Positions 1 through 8,002 of a stretch of 64,000 nucleotides of DNA are shown in pieces. The DNA comes from Pseudomonas sp. SLFW. GTDB lineage: Bacteria > Pseudomonadota > Gammaproteobacteria > Pseudomonadales > Pseudomonadaceae. Every line of letters starts with the position of its first letter. Position 1 is the stretch's first letter. The position numbers and the translations under genes were made by a program. Under the pieces are notes generated by a model. That model did no database searches. It saw nothing but the letters and a program-made list of their open reading frames with translations, and was not told the DNA's origin. The DNA lies in assembly GCF_009905615.1 (NCBI RefSeq), contig NZ_JAAAKW010000001.1, positions 248,001 through 312,000 of the forward strand. The letters run 5' to 3'.

Positions 1-244
1 AGATGGCGGTCAGCACGAAAGCGGAAAGGATCAGGCCCACGCCGATTGGCATTCCCCAGGTGATGGATGAAGTGGCGCTGAGTTTGGCGCCGAGAATCTG
101 AGGCCCATACGCAATCAAAAGGATGAAAGCGGAATAGAGCCCAAGCATGATCGCCGAGAGAATCCAGGCGAATCGTTCCCTTTTCGAGACCAGCTCCTTG
201 AAGCGCGGGCTGTTCTGAATCGAGAGGTAAATGCTGTCGTTCAT
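1..244 (-). CDS. DUF485 membrane protein, partial (C-terminus outside window)
   Basis: The minus-strand frame opens with ATG at 244 (MNDSIYLSIQNSPRFKELVS) and runs off the left edge after about 81 residues. It contains two hydrophobic stretches, roughly residues 25-45 and 60-80, separated by a short loop. This matches the DUF485 (YjcH) family of small two-helix inner-membrane proteins, which are usually about 100 residues and encoded just upstream of the acetate/solute permease actP. That permease would lie beyond the left edge. The family assignment rests on the N-terminal pattern and helix layout, and the link to acetate uptake is inferred from the usual neighbourhood. Confidence 0.75.
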   Translation of the reverse strand, partial: MNDSIYLSIQNSPRFKELVSKRERFAWILSAIMLGLYSAFILLIAYGPQILGAKLSATSSITWGMPIGVGLILSAFVLTAI

Positions 245-465
245 TGTTTTTGTCCTCGCAGCACAGATGGATGTCACGTATTCCACTTTAGCTGGCTCTA
301 GGCCGCGCTCCAGACGACCTTAGTATTAGAACGACATTAGTTGATACACAGGGCACTGCACGGGGGTGAGGAAGTGGGAAAAGCGGAGGCATGTTTGGCA
401 GAAGAAGCGTGCCGTTGTTGCGGCACTGCGCCTGTGGCAGCCCGGCTCAACGTATGGAAATATTC

Positions 466-503
466 GAAACAAAGAAACCGCCCGGCAATCACTTGCCGGG
501 CGG
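466..503 (-). terminator. Rho-independent terminator of the OpuAC gene
   Basis: A perfect 11-bp GC-rich stem (CCGCCCGGCAA / TTGCCGGGCGG, 478-503) has a 4-base loop. On the minus strand it is followed by a T-rich run (TTTCTTTGTTTC). It lies about 30 bases after the stop codon of the minus-strand binding-protein gene. Confidence 0.85.
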
Positions 504-534
504 CTGGGGTCACGCATGAATCTTTTGCGGCAAA

Positions 535-1392
535 TTACTTACCGGTCCACTCTTTGACGCGATCCGGGTGTTTGGCGACCCAGTCTTTCGCAGCCTGTTC
601 AGGCTTGGCGCCGTCCTGAATGGCGAGCATGACTTCGCCGATCTCGTCCTTGCTGCTCCACTGGAATTTTTTCAGGAAGTCAGCAACGTCTGGCGCTTTA
701 GTGGCCAGCTCTTTGCTGCCGACGCTGTCCACGGTTTCAGCTGCACCGTAAACGCCTTTTGGATCTTCCAGGAATTTCAGTTTCCACTTGGCGAACATCC
801 AGTGCGGCACCCAACCGGTGACGGCGATGGATTCTTTCTTATTCTCAGCGCGGGTCAGCTCGGCAATCATGCCGGCGCCGGAACTCGCCTGAAGTTTGTA
901 GCCGTCCAGACCGTAGTCTTTGATGGCCTGATCGGTCTTGATCATTACGCCCGAACCAGCGTCGATGCCGACGATTTTCTTCTTGAAGGACTCATCGGTC
1001 TTCAGGTCGGCAACCGAGTTGGCTTTCACGTACTCAGGCACGATCAGGCCGATCTTGGCGTCTTTGAAGTTAGGACCGTAGTCGGTGACCTTGTCCTTGT
1101 TCTTTTCCCAGTATTCGCCGTGTGTCACGGGCAGCCAGGCGGACAGCATCATGTCCAGTTTGCCGGTGGCAACGCCCTGCCACATGATCCCGGCAGCGAC
1201 GGCCTGCAGTTTCACGGGGTAGCCCAGTTTCTGTTTGATCACTTCGGCTGCGACGTTGGTCGTCGCAACGCTGTCGGACCAGCCATCCACATAACCGATG
1301 CTCAGCTCGGGTTTGTCGGCGGCAATGGCCAGCGTGGAACTGATAGCAAGGGCCAGCGCGGCACCCGCACCCAGGATATTTCGCATCTTCAT
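535..1392 (-). CDS. Glycine betaine/choline-type ABC transporter substrate-binding protein (OpuAC family)
   Basis: A 285-residue periplasmic binding protein. Residues 1-24 form a Sec signal peptide cleaved after SSTLAIA, and the mature protein starts ADKPELSIGYVDGWSDS. The OpuAC fold follows, with the typical early motif GYVDGWSDSVATTNVAAEVI, a WLPVTHGEYW segment and a late W-PHWMFAKW segment that supply the aromatic cage residues for quaternary ammonium ligands. The gene stands alone, with no ATPase or permease beside it, and has its own terminator. It therefore resembles the orphan binding proteins (CaiX, CbcX, BetX) that feed a shared Cbc core transporter in Pseudomonas. Which ligand it prefers (choline, carnitine or betaine) cannot be read from the sequence. 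Confidence 0.85.
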   Translation of the reverse strand: MKMRNILGAGAALALAISSTLAIAADKPELSIGYVDGWSDSVATTNVAAEVIKQKLGYPVKLQAVAAGIMWQGVATGKLDMMLSAWLPVTHGEYWEKNKDKVTDYGPNFKDAKIGLIVPEYVKANSVADLKTDESFKKKIVGIDAGSGVMIKTDQAIKDYGLDGYKLQASSGAGMIAELTRAENKKESIAVTGWVPHWMFAKWKLKFLEDPKGVYGAAETVDSVGSKELATKAPDVADFLKKFQWSSKDEIGEVMLAIQDGAKPEQAAKDWVAKHPDRVKEWTGK

Positions 1393-1811
1393 CGTTACTT
1401 CCCCGGTAGTCCTGCACCCGACGGCGGTCGGGTATCGTTAACGTTTTTTTAAGCTCGCAGCCCGCGCACGCATTTGGCGCACCGCTTAACTTTCACGCTT
1501 CAACCACTTGCCTTCGCAGCAGCACTCGCTGCATCGACGAGCCGATCATCAACCCCCACCGACCTTGTGCCTTTCCTGTCAACGACACTCAGACAGCGGG
1601 AAACGACATCACAGGGCCATCAACGACAAACAGGTCGTAAAAGAGGGCCCGGTCCGTCCGAAACTTGCATGCTTTAAAAGCAGCGGCGAGTTTCGAGCCT
1701 TGAACGGCAAGAAAAAGCAAAGCGGCGATGCCCCAACGTGTAGCGTGAGGCCTGCCGTTTTGAGGGCCCCCTGAGCTATGCTGCGGCCCTCTGCTCCTTT
1801 TCGGCCCCATC
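1393..1811. other. Intergenic region with no supported gene
   Basis: About 420 bases lie between the divergent binding-protein and GH17 genes. The stretch must carry both promoters. Small frames here have no ribosome site or family resemblance, and I see no convincing RNA structure. Confidence 0.6.
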
Positions 1812-3392
1812 ATGCCCGTCCCCTTCCGCTCGCCTGTTTTGACGTATCTCGCCGCTTGTCTAATCGCGCTGATTGCCCTGTTCGGTTACTGGTACACCCT
1901 TGGCAAACCCGTCGTGCTGCCGGATGCCGCGACGCCGACGCACAAGCTGCAATGCGCGTCCTACACCCCTTTCGATAAAGACCAGTCGCCCTTCGATCAG
2001 CCGTTCACGCCCCGACCTGCTCGAATGAATGCCGACCTGGCGCTGCTCGCCACGCGCTTCGAGTGCATCCGTACCTATTCAATGACCGGCCTTGAAGCGA
2101 TCCCGGCATTGGCGCGCAAGCACGGGCTGAAAGTGATGCTTGGCGCGTGGGTCAATGCCAGCCCCGAGGACACAGCGCACGAGATCAAGGCATTGATCAC
2201 CGCCGCCAATGCCTACCCGGACGTTGTCACCGCTGTGATCGTCGGTAACGAAACGCTGTTACGCAAAGAAGTGACGGGACCTCAGTTGGCCAAACTGATT
2301 CGTCAGGTGAAAGCCGAGGTCAAACAGCCGGTGACCTACGCCGACGTCTGGGAATACTGGCTGCAATACCCGGAGATCGCGCCTGCCGTGGATTTCGTGA
2401 CCATTCACCTGCTGCCGTATTGGGAAGACGATCCCAAGGGTATCGACGACGCGTTGACCCTCGTCGCGCAGATTCGTCAGCGCTTCGGCGAAAAATTCGC
2501 CCCCAAGGACATTCTGATCGGTGAAACCGGATGGCCCAGCGAGGGGCGTCAACGTGAGACAGCGTTGCCGAGCCGGTTCAACGAGGCGAAGTTCATTCGC
2601 AGCTTCGTCGCCCTAGCCGAACAGCACGGCTGGCATTACAACCTGATCGAAGCCTTCGACCAACCCTGGAAGCGGGAAGCCGAGGGCGCGGTCGGGGGTT
2701 ATTGGGGCTTGTTCGACGCCGACCGACAGGAGAAAGGCGTGCTCACGGGGCCAGTGTCGAACCTGCCGTATTGGCCGTTCTGGCTGGCGGTCAGCGGTGT
2801 GATCGGCCTGCTGGCGCTGTTTTTGGCAGGCCGTGTGACTCAGTCTCGCAGCGCGTTGATCGTCCCGCTGCTCGCCGTATTCGGCGGCGCGTGTATTGGC
2901 ACATGGGGGGAACTGGCGCGGGTGACCAGTCGGTTTACCGGCGAATACCTATGGGCCGGGGCGTTGATGGTGCTGAACCTGCTGGTCCTGATGCACGCCG
3001 CATTGGCGCTCTCGGGCCGGCAAGGGTGGCGCGGCCGAGGCTTCGCCTGGTTCGAGTCCCGCGCCGGGTGGTGGCTGAGCGCGGCCGGTTTTGCGGGCGC
3101 GGTGATGATGCTGGAGATGGTCTTTGACCCGCGTTACCGCAGCTTCGCCACCCCGACGTTGTGGCTGCCCGCCCTCTTTTATCTGCTGCGACCGGTCAGG
3201 GTGCTGCGTCGGGAAGCCACGTTGCTGGCTTGCATCATCGGGATCGGGATCGTGCCGCAGGTGATTCGCGAAGGGCTGAGCAACCCGCAGGCTCTGGGGT
3301 GGGCAGCGGTCAGCGTGGTGATGACCCTGGCGTTGTGGCGCAGTGTTCGAATCAGCGCGGCGAGCCCCGAGCCAGAGCGTGCGCGCGAGTGA
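1812..3392 (+). CDS. GH17-family beta-1,3-glucan glucosyltransferase/glucanase, membrane-bound
   Basis: A 526-residue protein. A signal-anchor helix lies at about 9-30, a glycoside hydrolase family 17 barrel at about 45-310, and several membrane helices fill 320-520. Both catalytic glutamates are visible: E147 in VGNETL (acid/base) and E238 in IGETGWPSEG (nucleophile). In Pseudomonas such proteins act on beta-1,3-glucan in the periplasm, often with an NdvB-type synthase for cyclic glucans. No synthase gene is adjacent here. The ATG at 1812 directly precedes the anchor helix, and the frame is continuous. Whether it is a transferase or a hydrolase is not decidable by eye. Confidence 0.85.
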   Translation: MPVPFRSPVLTYLAACLIALIALFGYWYTLGKPVVLPDAATPTHKLQCASYTPFDKDQSPFDQPFTPRPARMNADLALLATRFECIRTYSMTGLEAIPALARKHGLKVMLGAWVNASPEDTAHEIKALITAANAYPDVVTAVIVGNETLLRKEVTGPQLAKLIRQVKAEVKQPVTYADVWEYWLQYPEIAPAVDFVTIHLLPYWEDDPKGIDDALTLVAQIRQRFGEKFAPKDILIGETGWPSEGRQRETALPSRFNEAKFIRSFVALAEQHGWHYNLIEAFDQPWKREAEGAVGGYWGLFDADRQEKGVLTGPVSNLPYWPFWLAVSGVIGLLALFLAGRVTQSRSALIVPLLAVFGGACIGTWGELARVTSRFTGEYLWAGALMVLNLLVLMHAALALSGRQGWRGRGFAWFESRAGWWLSAAGFAGAVMMLEMVFDPRYRSFATPTLWLPALFYLLRPVRVLRREATLLACIIGIGIVPQVIREGLSNPQALGWAAVSVVMTLALWRSVRISAASPEPERARE

Positions 3393-3402
3393 CGGGGTGA
3401 GG

Positions 3403-3452
3403 AACACATTGTGTTACCGCTGATGCCATTCCAAAACAGAATACGGGTAACA
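3403..3452 (+). promoter_or_regulatory. Possible CbrB activator sites upstream of the Crc sRNA
   Basis: TGTTAC at 3412-3417 and GTAACA at 3447-3452 form an inverted pair 83-123 bases upstream of the sigma-54 promoter. TGTTAC overlaps a near-perfect palindrome, AACACATTGTGTT (3403-3415). CbrB sites in front of crcZ and crcY are described as TGTTAC/GTAACA inverted subsites. The spacing here is longer than the usual 12-14 bases, so the two half-sites may belong to separate sites. Confidence 0.5.
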
Positions 3453-3534
3453 CGGAAACAGAATAGTCCTTTCGGATTAACACCCAGGCAGAACGATTTT
3501 TTCAAGCCATTGATTTTAAAGGGAATTAAAAAGT

Positions 3535-3550
3535 TGGCACGCTGCCTGCT
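3535..3550 (+). promoter_or_regulatory. Sigma-54 (RpoN) -24/-12 promoter
   Basis: TGGCACG-CTGC-CTGCT has the invariant GG (3536-3537) and GC (3548-3549) at exactly the sigma-54 spacing. Only one core base differs from TGGCACG-N4-TTGC. It predicts a start at about 3561, just before the first A-rich motif of the sRNA. Confidence 0.8.
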
Positions 3551-3560
3551 ATATCTCCTG

Positions 3561-3936
3561 CATAACAAGAACAAAATGTGAAAACCCAATAAAAATAAGA
3601 TGAATCGGCTCTGACATAACAAGAACAACGGCACAGAGACGCAGCCAACAGATTTTTTTGGAGTAGATGTGCTTTACAGAGGCCTTGGCCTCACAGCCCG
3701 ACCGAGAACAATAAAACTACCGTCAGGTAGCGTCCAGAACGGGTTGGATCCTCGCCTCAGGCCATGGATCGAAGCAGATAAGCGCTCAAAAAAATACGTT
3801 TGCTCTTGTATCCCGGATGGGGATCACTGAAGACGCTGGAAAGGGAACGGTTGCCAAAAACAACAACAGACCGGCCTAAAACAATAAAAAAAGAGCACGT
3901 GCAACGATTTAAAGGGGAGCCCCGGCTCCCCTTTAT
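3561..3936 (+). ncRNA. Crc-sequestering small RNA of the CrcX/CrcY/CrcZ family
   Basis: This 375-base non-coding stretch has the layout of the Crc decoy RNAs that titrate Hfq/Crc and relieve catabolite repression. Five perfect AANAANAA motifs are present: AACAAGAA at 3564 and 3618, AACAATAA at 3707, AACAACAA at about 3859 and AACAATAA at about 3880. An RpoN promoter and TGTTAC/GTAACA elements lie upstream, and a terminator hairpin closes it at 3911-3934. The length agrees with known members of about 350-410 nt. The neighbours are not cbrB, so it is more likely CrcX or CrcY than CrcZ. I cannot tell which, so no symbol is given. No open frame inside it looks coding. Confidence 0.8.
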
Positions 3937-3940
3937 GCTG
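3911..3940 (+). terminator. Terminator hairpin of the Crc sRNA
   Basis: An 11-bp stem (AAAGGGGAGCC / GGCTCCCCTTT) with a minimal loop lies at 3911-3934. The T-tract is weak (CTTTAT). It may also serve the convergent minus-strand gene ending at 3998. Confidence 0.65.
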
Positions 3941-3997
3941 TCTGGGGTTTGGGGATGAGGGTTTCGTGTCCGTCTCAATGTCAGTCTCCGCGTTCGG

Positions 3998-4423
3998 CTA
4001 AGGCTGCTCGTTTGCCCGCACCAGCCGCAGCCCCGCAATCACCACCGCGAACACCGCCAGACTCGCCGAATACAACACCAACGCCAGCATCCCCAGCAGC
4101 AATCCAATTCCCGCCAGCACCCGCCCCACCTTTCCCGGCACGCAAAACGCGATCACCGCCGTCACCAGCGCACCCCAGCCGAACACGCCGAAATGAATCA
4201 GCCATCCCAGGTCCGAACGCACCACGCATTGCCACTGCAACGCATCGTCGGAACACTGCCCGACCCACTGCACATCCTCCATCAGTCCGTAGCGCAGGCC
4301 ATAACTCAACGTCAGCCACAGCACCAAGGCAAACACCGACACGATCAGCGGGAAACAACGCGACACGGAACACCCCAAGGCAGGAAAACGACGCCCAGCA
4401 TATCCGCAGTCGACCCGGGACAT
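3998..4423 (-). CDS. Small hypothetical inner-membrane protein
   Basis: I do not recognise the family. The frame encodes about 120-145 residues with three hydrophobic segments: CFPLIVSVFALVLWLTLS, then LIHFGVFGWGALVTAVIAF, then VLAGIGLLLGMLALVLYS extending into AVFAVVIAGL. A Cys-containing loop (QCSDDALQWQC) sits after the first helix. Three starts are possible: GTG 4435, ATG 4423 and GTG 4366. The ATG is given here, but the GTG at 4366, directly before the first helix, is equally plausible. It converges on the Crc sRNA terminator and is divergent from the hydrolase-mlaA pair. Confidence 0.55.
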   Translation of the reverse strand: MSRVDCGYAGRRFPALGCSVSRCFPLIVSVFALVLWLTLSYGLRYGLMEDVQWVGQCSDDALQWQCVVRSDLGWLIHFGVFGWGALVTAVIAFCVPGKVGRVLAGIGLLLGMLALVLYSASLAVFAVVIAGLRLVRANEQP

Positions 4424-4605
4424 GAAACGCCCCACATTAAAAGCACAACCTCACACGCCATTCGAGCCAGAACGTGTATTGTCGCCTAGGATTTGTTCGG
4501 GTTGGCGAGGGATTAAATGCAAATTGCCACTACGGCACTTTTTGCACGCCCCCCGTGTCATAGCCTGCGTATCTCAACAGCACTTCTTTCCCAAGGGATC
4601 CAGTC

Positions 4606-5904
4606 ATGCTTCGTTTTTTACGCCTCGCCGCCCTTTCAGGCGGCTTGTTCTTGAGTGCGTCCGTGATGGCGGTCGACATCGATCCGTCCAGCTATGGCTT
4701 CCCTCTGACCAACCCGTTCGAAGCGACCATCGCCACGACGCCTCCTGATTTGCGGGCGAAGGTGCCAGACGACGCCGACATCGATCAGGACGACTACAGC
4801 CTGACGCTGAGACCGGATCGTGAATTCACCCTCCCCGACAATTTCTGGGCCGTGAAAAAACTGCGTTACCGCCTCGCCAAGCAAGACCATCCCGCGCCTC
4901 TGATCTTCTTGATCGCAGGCACCGGCGCCCCCTACAACAGCACCCTCAACGAATACCTCAAGCGTCTGTATTACGGAGCCGGGTATAACGTCGTACAGCT
5001 GTCGTCGCCCACCAGCTACGACTTCATGAGCGCCGCCTCACGATTCGCGACGCCTGGTGTGACGTCTGAAGACGCTGAAGACCTGTACCGCGTGATGCAG
5101 GCCGTTCGCGCTCAGCAAAACAAACTGCAAGTCACCGAGTATTACCTCAGCGGCTACAGCCTTGGCGCGCTGGATGCGGCCTTCGTCAGCAAACTGGACG
5201 AGACCCGCCGCAGCTTCAATTTCAAGAAAGTGCTGTTGATCAACCCGCCGGTGAACCTCTACACCTCGATCACCAACCTGGACAAAATGGTCCAGACCGA
5301 CGTGAAGGGCATCACCAACAGCACCACCTTCTATGAACTGGTGCTGCAAAAGCTGACCCGTTACTTCCGCGAAAAAGGCTACATCGACCTCAACGATGCG
5401 CTGCTCTATGACTTCCAGCAGTCCAAGCAGCACCTGTCCAACGAGCAGATGGCCATGTTGATCGGCACGTCGTTTCGCTTCTCGGCGGCCGACATCGCGT
5501 TCACCTCCGACCTGATCAACCGTCGCGGCCTGATCACCCCGCCGAAGACGCCGATCAGCGAAGGCACCAGCCTCACGCCGTTCCTAAAGCGCGCGCTGCA
5601 ATGTGACTTCGACTGCTACGTGACCGAGCAAGTGATCCCGATGTGGCGCGCCCGCACAGACGGCGGCAGCCTGCTGCAACTGGTGGATCAGGTCAGCCTG
5701 TACGCGCTCAAGGATTACCTGAGCACCAGCAAGAAAATTTCCGTGATGCACAACGCCGATGACGTGATCCTCGGCCCGGGCGACCTCGGTTTCCTGCGCA
5801 AGACCTTTGGCGATCGCCTGACCGTTTACCCGTATGGCGGTCACTGCGGCAACATGAACTATCGCGTCAACAGCGACGCCATGCTGGAGTTTTTCCGTGG
5901 CTAA
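4606..5904 (+). CDS. Periplasmic alpha/beta-hydrolase-like protein upstream of mlaA
   Basis: 432 residues, with a signal peptide of about 22 residues (cleavage after ASVMA). An alpha/beta hydrolase pattern follows: an oxyanion-type turn FLIAGTGAPYN near residue 103, nucleophile elbow SGYSLG with Ser185, an acidic pair in NADDVILG (Asp385/386), and His413 in YGGHCGN. The triad order and spacing fit a serine hydrolase. The gene overlaps the mlaA start by 8 bases, so the two are translationally coupled. A similar hypothetical precedes vacJ/mlaA in P. aeruginosa (PA2799-PA2800, from memory). A role in outer-membrane lipid handling is inferred from this coupling only. The substrate is unknown. Confidence 0.75.
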   Translation: MLRFLRLAALSGGLFLSASVMAVDIDPSSYGFPLTNPFEATIATTPPDLRAKVPDDADIDQDDYSLTLRPDREFTLPDNFWAVKKLRYRLAKQDHPAPLIFLIAGTGAPYNSTLNEYLKRLYYGAGYNVVQLSSPTSYDFMSAASRFATPGVTSEDAEDLYRVMQAVRAQQNKLQVTEYYLSGYSLGALDAAFVSKLDETRRSFNFKKVLLINPPVNLYTSITNLDKMVQTDVKGITNSTTFYELVLQKLTRYFREKGYIDLNDALLYDFQQSKQHLSNEQMAMLIGTSFRFSAADIAFTSDLINRRGLITPPKTPISEGTSLTPFLKRALQCDFDCYVTEQVIPMWRARTDGGSLLQLVDQVSLYALKDYLSTSKKISVMHNADDVILGPGDLGFLRKTFGDRLTVYPYGGHCGNMNYRVNSDAMLEFFRG

Positions 5905-6700
5905 ACGTCTATTGCTCACTGCCGCTCTGCTTTGTGCAGGCGCTGTTCATGCCGCTGATGCGCCGATCATCTCCCAGGCCCAGCCGGTCCAGCGGATCGA
6001 GAACCCGGACGGTTTCACCGAGCCGTTGAAGTCGCTGAAATTCAACCCCGGTCTGGACGCCCAGGAATTCGAGCGCTCGTCGCTGAACGCCCTCAACGTC
6101 TACGACCCGCTGGAGTCGTGGAACCGTCGGGTCTACCACTTCAACTATCGCTTCGATGAGTGGGTGTTCCTGCCGGTAGTCGACGGCTATAAATACATCA
6201 CCCCAAGCTTCGTGCGCACCGGCGTCAGCAACTTTTTCAGCAACCTGGGCGACATCCCCAACCTGCTGAACAGCCTGTTGCAGTTCAAGGGCAAGCGCTC
6301 GCTGGACACCACGGGCCGTCTGATCATCAACACCACCATTGGTGTCGCGGGCTTGTGGGACGCCGCAACCTGGATGGGGCTGCCAAAACAGAGCGAAGAC
6401 TTCGGTCAGACCCTGGGGTTCTATGGCGTTCCGGCAGGGCCGTACCTGGTGCTGCCGATTCTCGGGCCTTCGAACCTTCGTGACACCGGCGGCCTGGTGT
6501 TCGACTTCACAGCCGAATCGCAGATCAACTTCCTGAACGTGGCGCAGGTGAGTCAGGATCATCCGGAACTGTACCTGCTGCGCGCGATTGACCGCCGCTA
6601 CACCACCAGCTTCCGCTACGGCCAGATGGACTCGCCGTTCGAGTACGAGAAAGTGCGCTACGTGTACACCGAAGCGCGGAAGTTGCAGATTCAGGAGTGA
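5897..6700 (+). CDS. mlaA: MlaA (VacJ) family phospholipid-trafficking protein
   Basis: 267 residues with a GTG start at 5897. The MlaA signature is clear: DPLESWNRRVYHFNYRFDEW near residue 72, then VSNFFSNLGDIPNLLNSLLQ, RLIINTTIGVAGLWD, and EDFGQTLGFYGVPAGPYLVL with LGPSNLRDTGG. MlaA removes mislocalised phospholipid from the outer leaflet of the outer membrane and passes it to MlaC and the MlaFEDB importer. Unlike the E. coli lipoprotein, the N-terminus (MAKRLLLTAALLCAGAVHA) has Leu before its only Cys and no proper lipobox. It looks like a plain signal peptidase I substrate cleaved after VHA. Confidence 0.93.
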   Translation: MAKRLLLTAALLCAGAVHAADAPIISQAQPVQRIENPDGFTEPLKSLKFNPGLDAQEFERSSLNALNVYDPLESWNRRVYHFNYRFDEWVFLPVVDGYKYITPSFVRTGVSNFFSNLGDIPNLLNSLLQFKGKRSLDTTGRLIINTTIGVAGLWDAATWMGLPKQSEDFGQTLGFYGVPAGPYLVLPILGPSNLRDTGGLVFDFTAESQINFLNVAQVSQDHPELYLLRAIDRRYTTSFRYGQMDSPFEYEKVRYVYTEARKLQIQE

Positions 6701-6754
6701 TGATTGCCTTGTGCGGGGTCTGAAACGCGTCACTCTCTGACACGCTGGATGGCC

Positions 6755-6848
6755 CCTGTGGGAGCGAATTCATTCGCGAGAGGCCCGTACAACCGACAGA
6801 AATCTATCGGCTGTACCGACGTCTCGCGAATGAATTCGCTCCTACAGG
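6755..6848. repeat. REP doublet, family A (GGGAGCGAATTCATTCGCGA arms)
   Basis: Inverted arms reading CCTGTGGGAGCGAATTCATT and its complement flank a short spacer. This is a REPIN-type element lying between mlaA and the pirin gene. The same arms recur at 20904, 26284, 51954, 54057, 62167 and 63632. Confidence 0.85.
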
Positions 6849-6972
6849 AGACCGCGTCGAGCCATTTGAAACATCTAACAACCCGATCGATTCCTCGCAA
6901 AAACGTCACCCATCCATCGCCTTAACCGGCATACCATAGGCGCCATTCCCACCCTCTTCCGGAGTGCGCCCC

Positions 6973-7827
6973 ATGACTCAATTTCGCAAAGTGCTGTCCA
7001 TGCAGACCGGTCAACCGACCTCGGACGGCGCGGGCGTCAAGCTAACGCGGGTCTTCGGCGGCCTTGGCGTCGAGCTGTTCGACCCCTTCCTGATGCTCGA
7101 CGAATTTGGCTCGGACAAGGCTGACGATTACATCGCCGGTTTCCCTCCCCATCCGCATCGCGGCTTCGAAACCGTGACTTACATGCTCGAAGGCCGCATG
7201 CGCCATGAAGACCACATGGGCAACGTCGGCCTGCTGCAAGGCGGCGGCGTGCAATGGATGACCGCTGCGCGTGGCGTGATCCACAGCGAGATGCCGGAAC
7301 AAGAAGAAGGCATGATGCGCGGCTTCCAGCTGTGGCTGAACCTGCCGGGCAAATCGAAGATGGACGACGCCGGTTACGAAGACATCCAGCCGGAACGCAT
7401 CCCGCGCATCACCACGCAGAACGGGGTGGACGTGGTGGTGATCGCCGGTCAGTTCGACGACGGCCAGGTGCAGCAGGCAGGCGCGGTGCAGCGGCCCGAC
7501 ACCGAACCGCAGTATTTCGACTTCCACCTTCCAGCCGGCAAATCAATCAGCCCGAAAGTCCCTGAAGGCCACCGGGTGCTGTTGTACGTGTACGAAGGCG
7601 AAGTCGAGATCGCCGGTTGCGCGCAAACGCTCGGTCAGAGCCGTCTGGCTCGGTTGTCAGAAAATGGCGAAGTGCAGCTCAATTCAGCGACCGGCGCGAA
7701 GGTGTTGCTGATCGCGGGCAAGCCACTGAATGAGCCAATTGTGCAATACGGCCCATTTGTGATGAACAGCCGCGAAGAGATCGAACAGGCTCTGCAGGAT
7801 TTTCGGGATGACAAGTTGACGGCATAA
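6973..7827 (+). CDS. Pirin family protein (bicupin)
   Basis: 284 residues. The ATG at 6973 is chosen because a CCGGAG ribosome site lies 8-9 bases upstream; a GTG at 6964 would overlap it. The N-terminal pirin domain (residues 1-130) contains the iron-binding pattern PHPHRGFETVTYMLEG followed by HEDHMG and ARGVIHSEMPE. The C-terminal cupin domain covers 170-275. Family members include quercetin 2,3-dioxygenases (YhhW) and redox-responsive cofactors. All four expected metal ligands (three His, one Glu) are present, so metal binding is likely. It is a single gene flanked by REP doublets, and its physiological role is unknown. Confidence 0.9.
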   Translation: MTQFRKVLSMQTGQPTSDGAGVKLTRVFGGLGVELFDPFLMLDEFGSDKADDYIAGFPPHPHRGFETVTYMLEGRMRHEDHMGNVGLLQGGGVQWMTAARGVIHSEMPEQEEGMMRGFQLWLNLPGKSKMDDAGYEDIQPERIPRITTQNGVDVVVIAGQFDDGQVQQAGAVQRPDTEPQYFDFHLPAGKSISPKVPEGHRVLLYVYEGEVEIAGCAQTLGQSRLARLSENGEVQLNSATGAKVLLIAGKPLNEPIVQYGPFVMNSREEIEQALQDFRDDKLTA

Positions 7828-7850
7828 ACAATCGCCCGATAAATGCAGAC

Positions 7851-7988
7851 CCTGTAGGAGCGTGGCTTGTCCCGCGATCTGACGCGCAGCGGCAGCCATA
7901 TTGGCCAACTCGGCGGGTCAGATGCATTTGAATCGTCAGGTTTCATGGCCGGTGCCCGGCCATCGCGGGACAAGCCACGCTCCTACAG
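7851..7988. repeat. REP doublet, family B (TAGGAGCGTGGCTTGTCCCG arms)
   Basis: Arms of about 28 bases (CCTGTAGGAGCGTGGCTTGT and complement) surround an 85-base spacer. Imperfect inner repeats (CGGCAGCC / CCGGTGCC) are visible. A second member is at 32236. Confidence 0.85.
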
Positions 7989-8002
7989 GGAAAAATGCGG
8001 CT

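Noticed and set aside
3179..3634. 151-residue minus-strand frame across the GH17 end and sRNA promoter
   Set aside because: It overlaps conserved membrane helices and the regulatory region, with no ribosome site or homology.
6755..6848. REP doublets as possible CRISPR or terminators only
   Set aside because: Arms are inverted rather than direct repeats with regular spacers, and copies are dispersed singly over the window; they fit REPINs.
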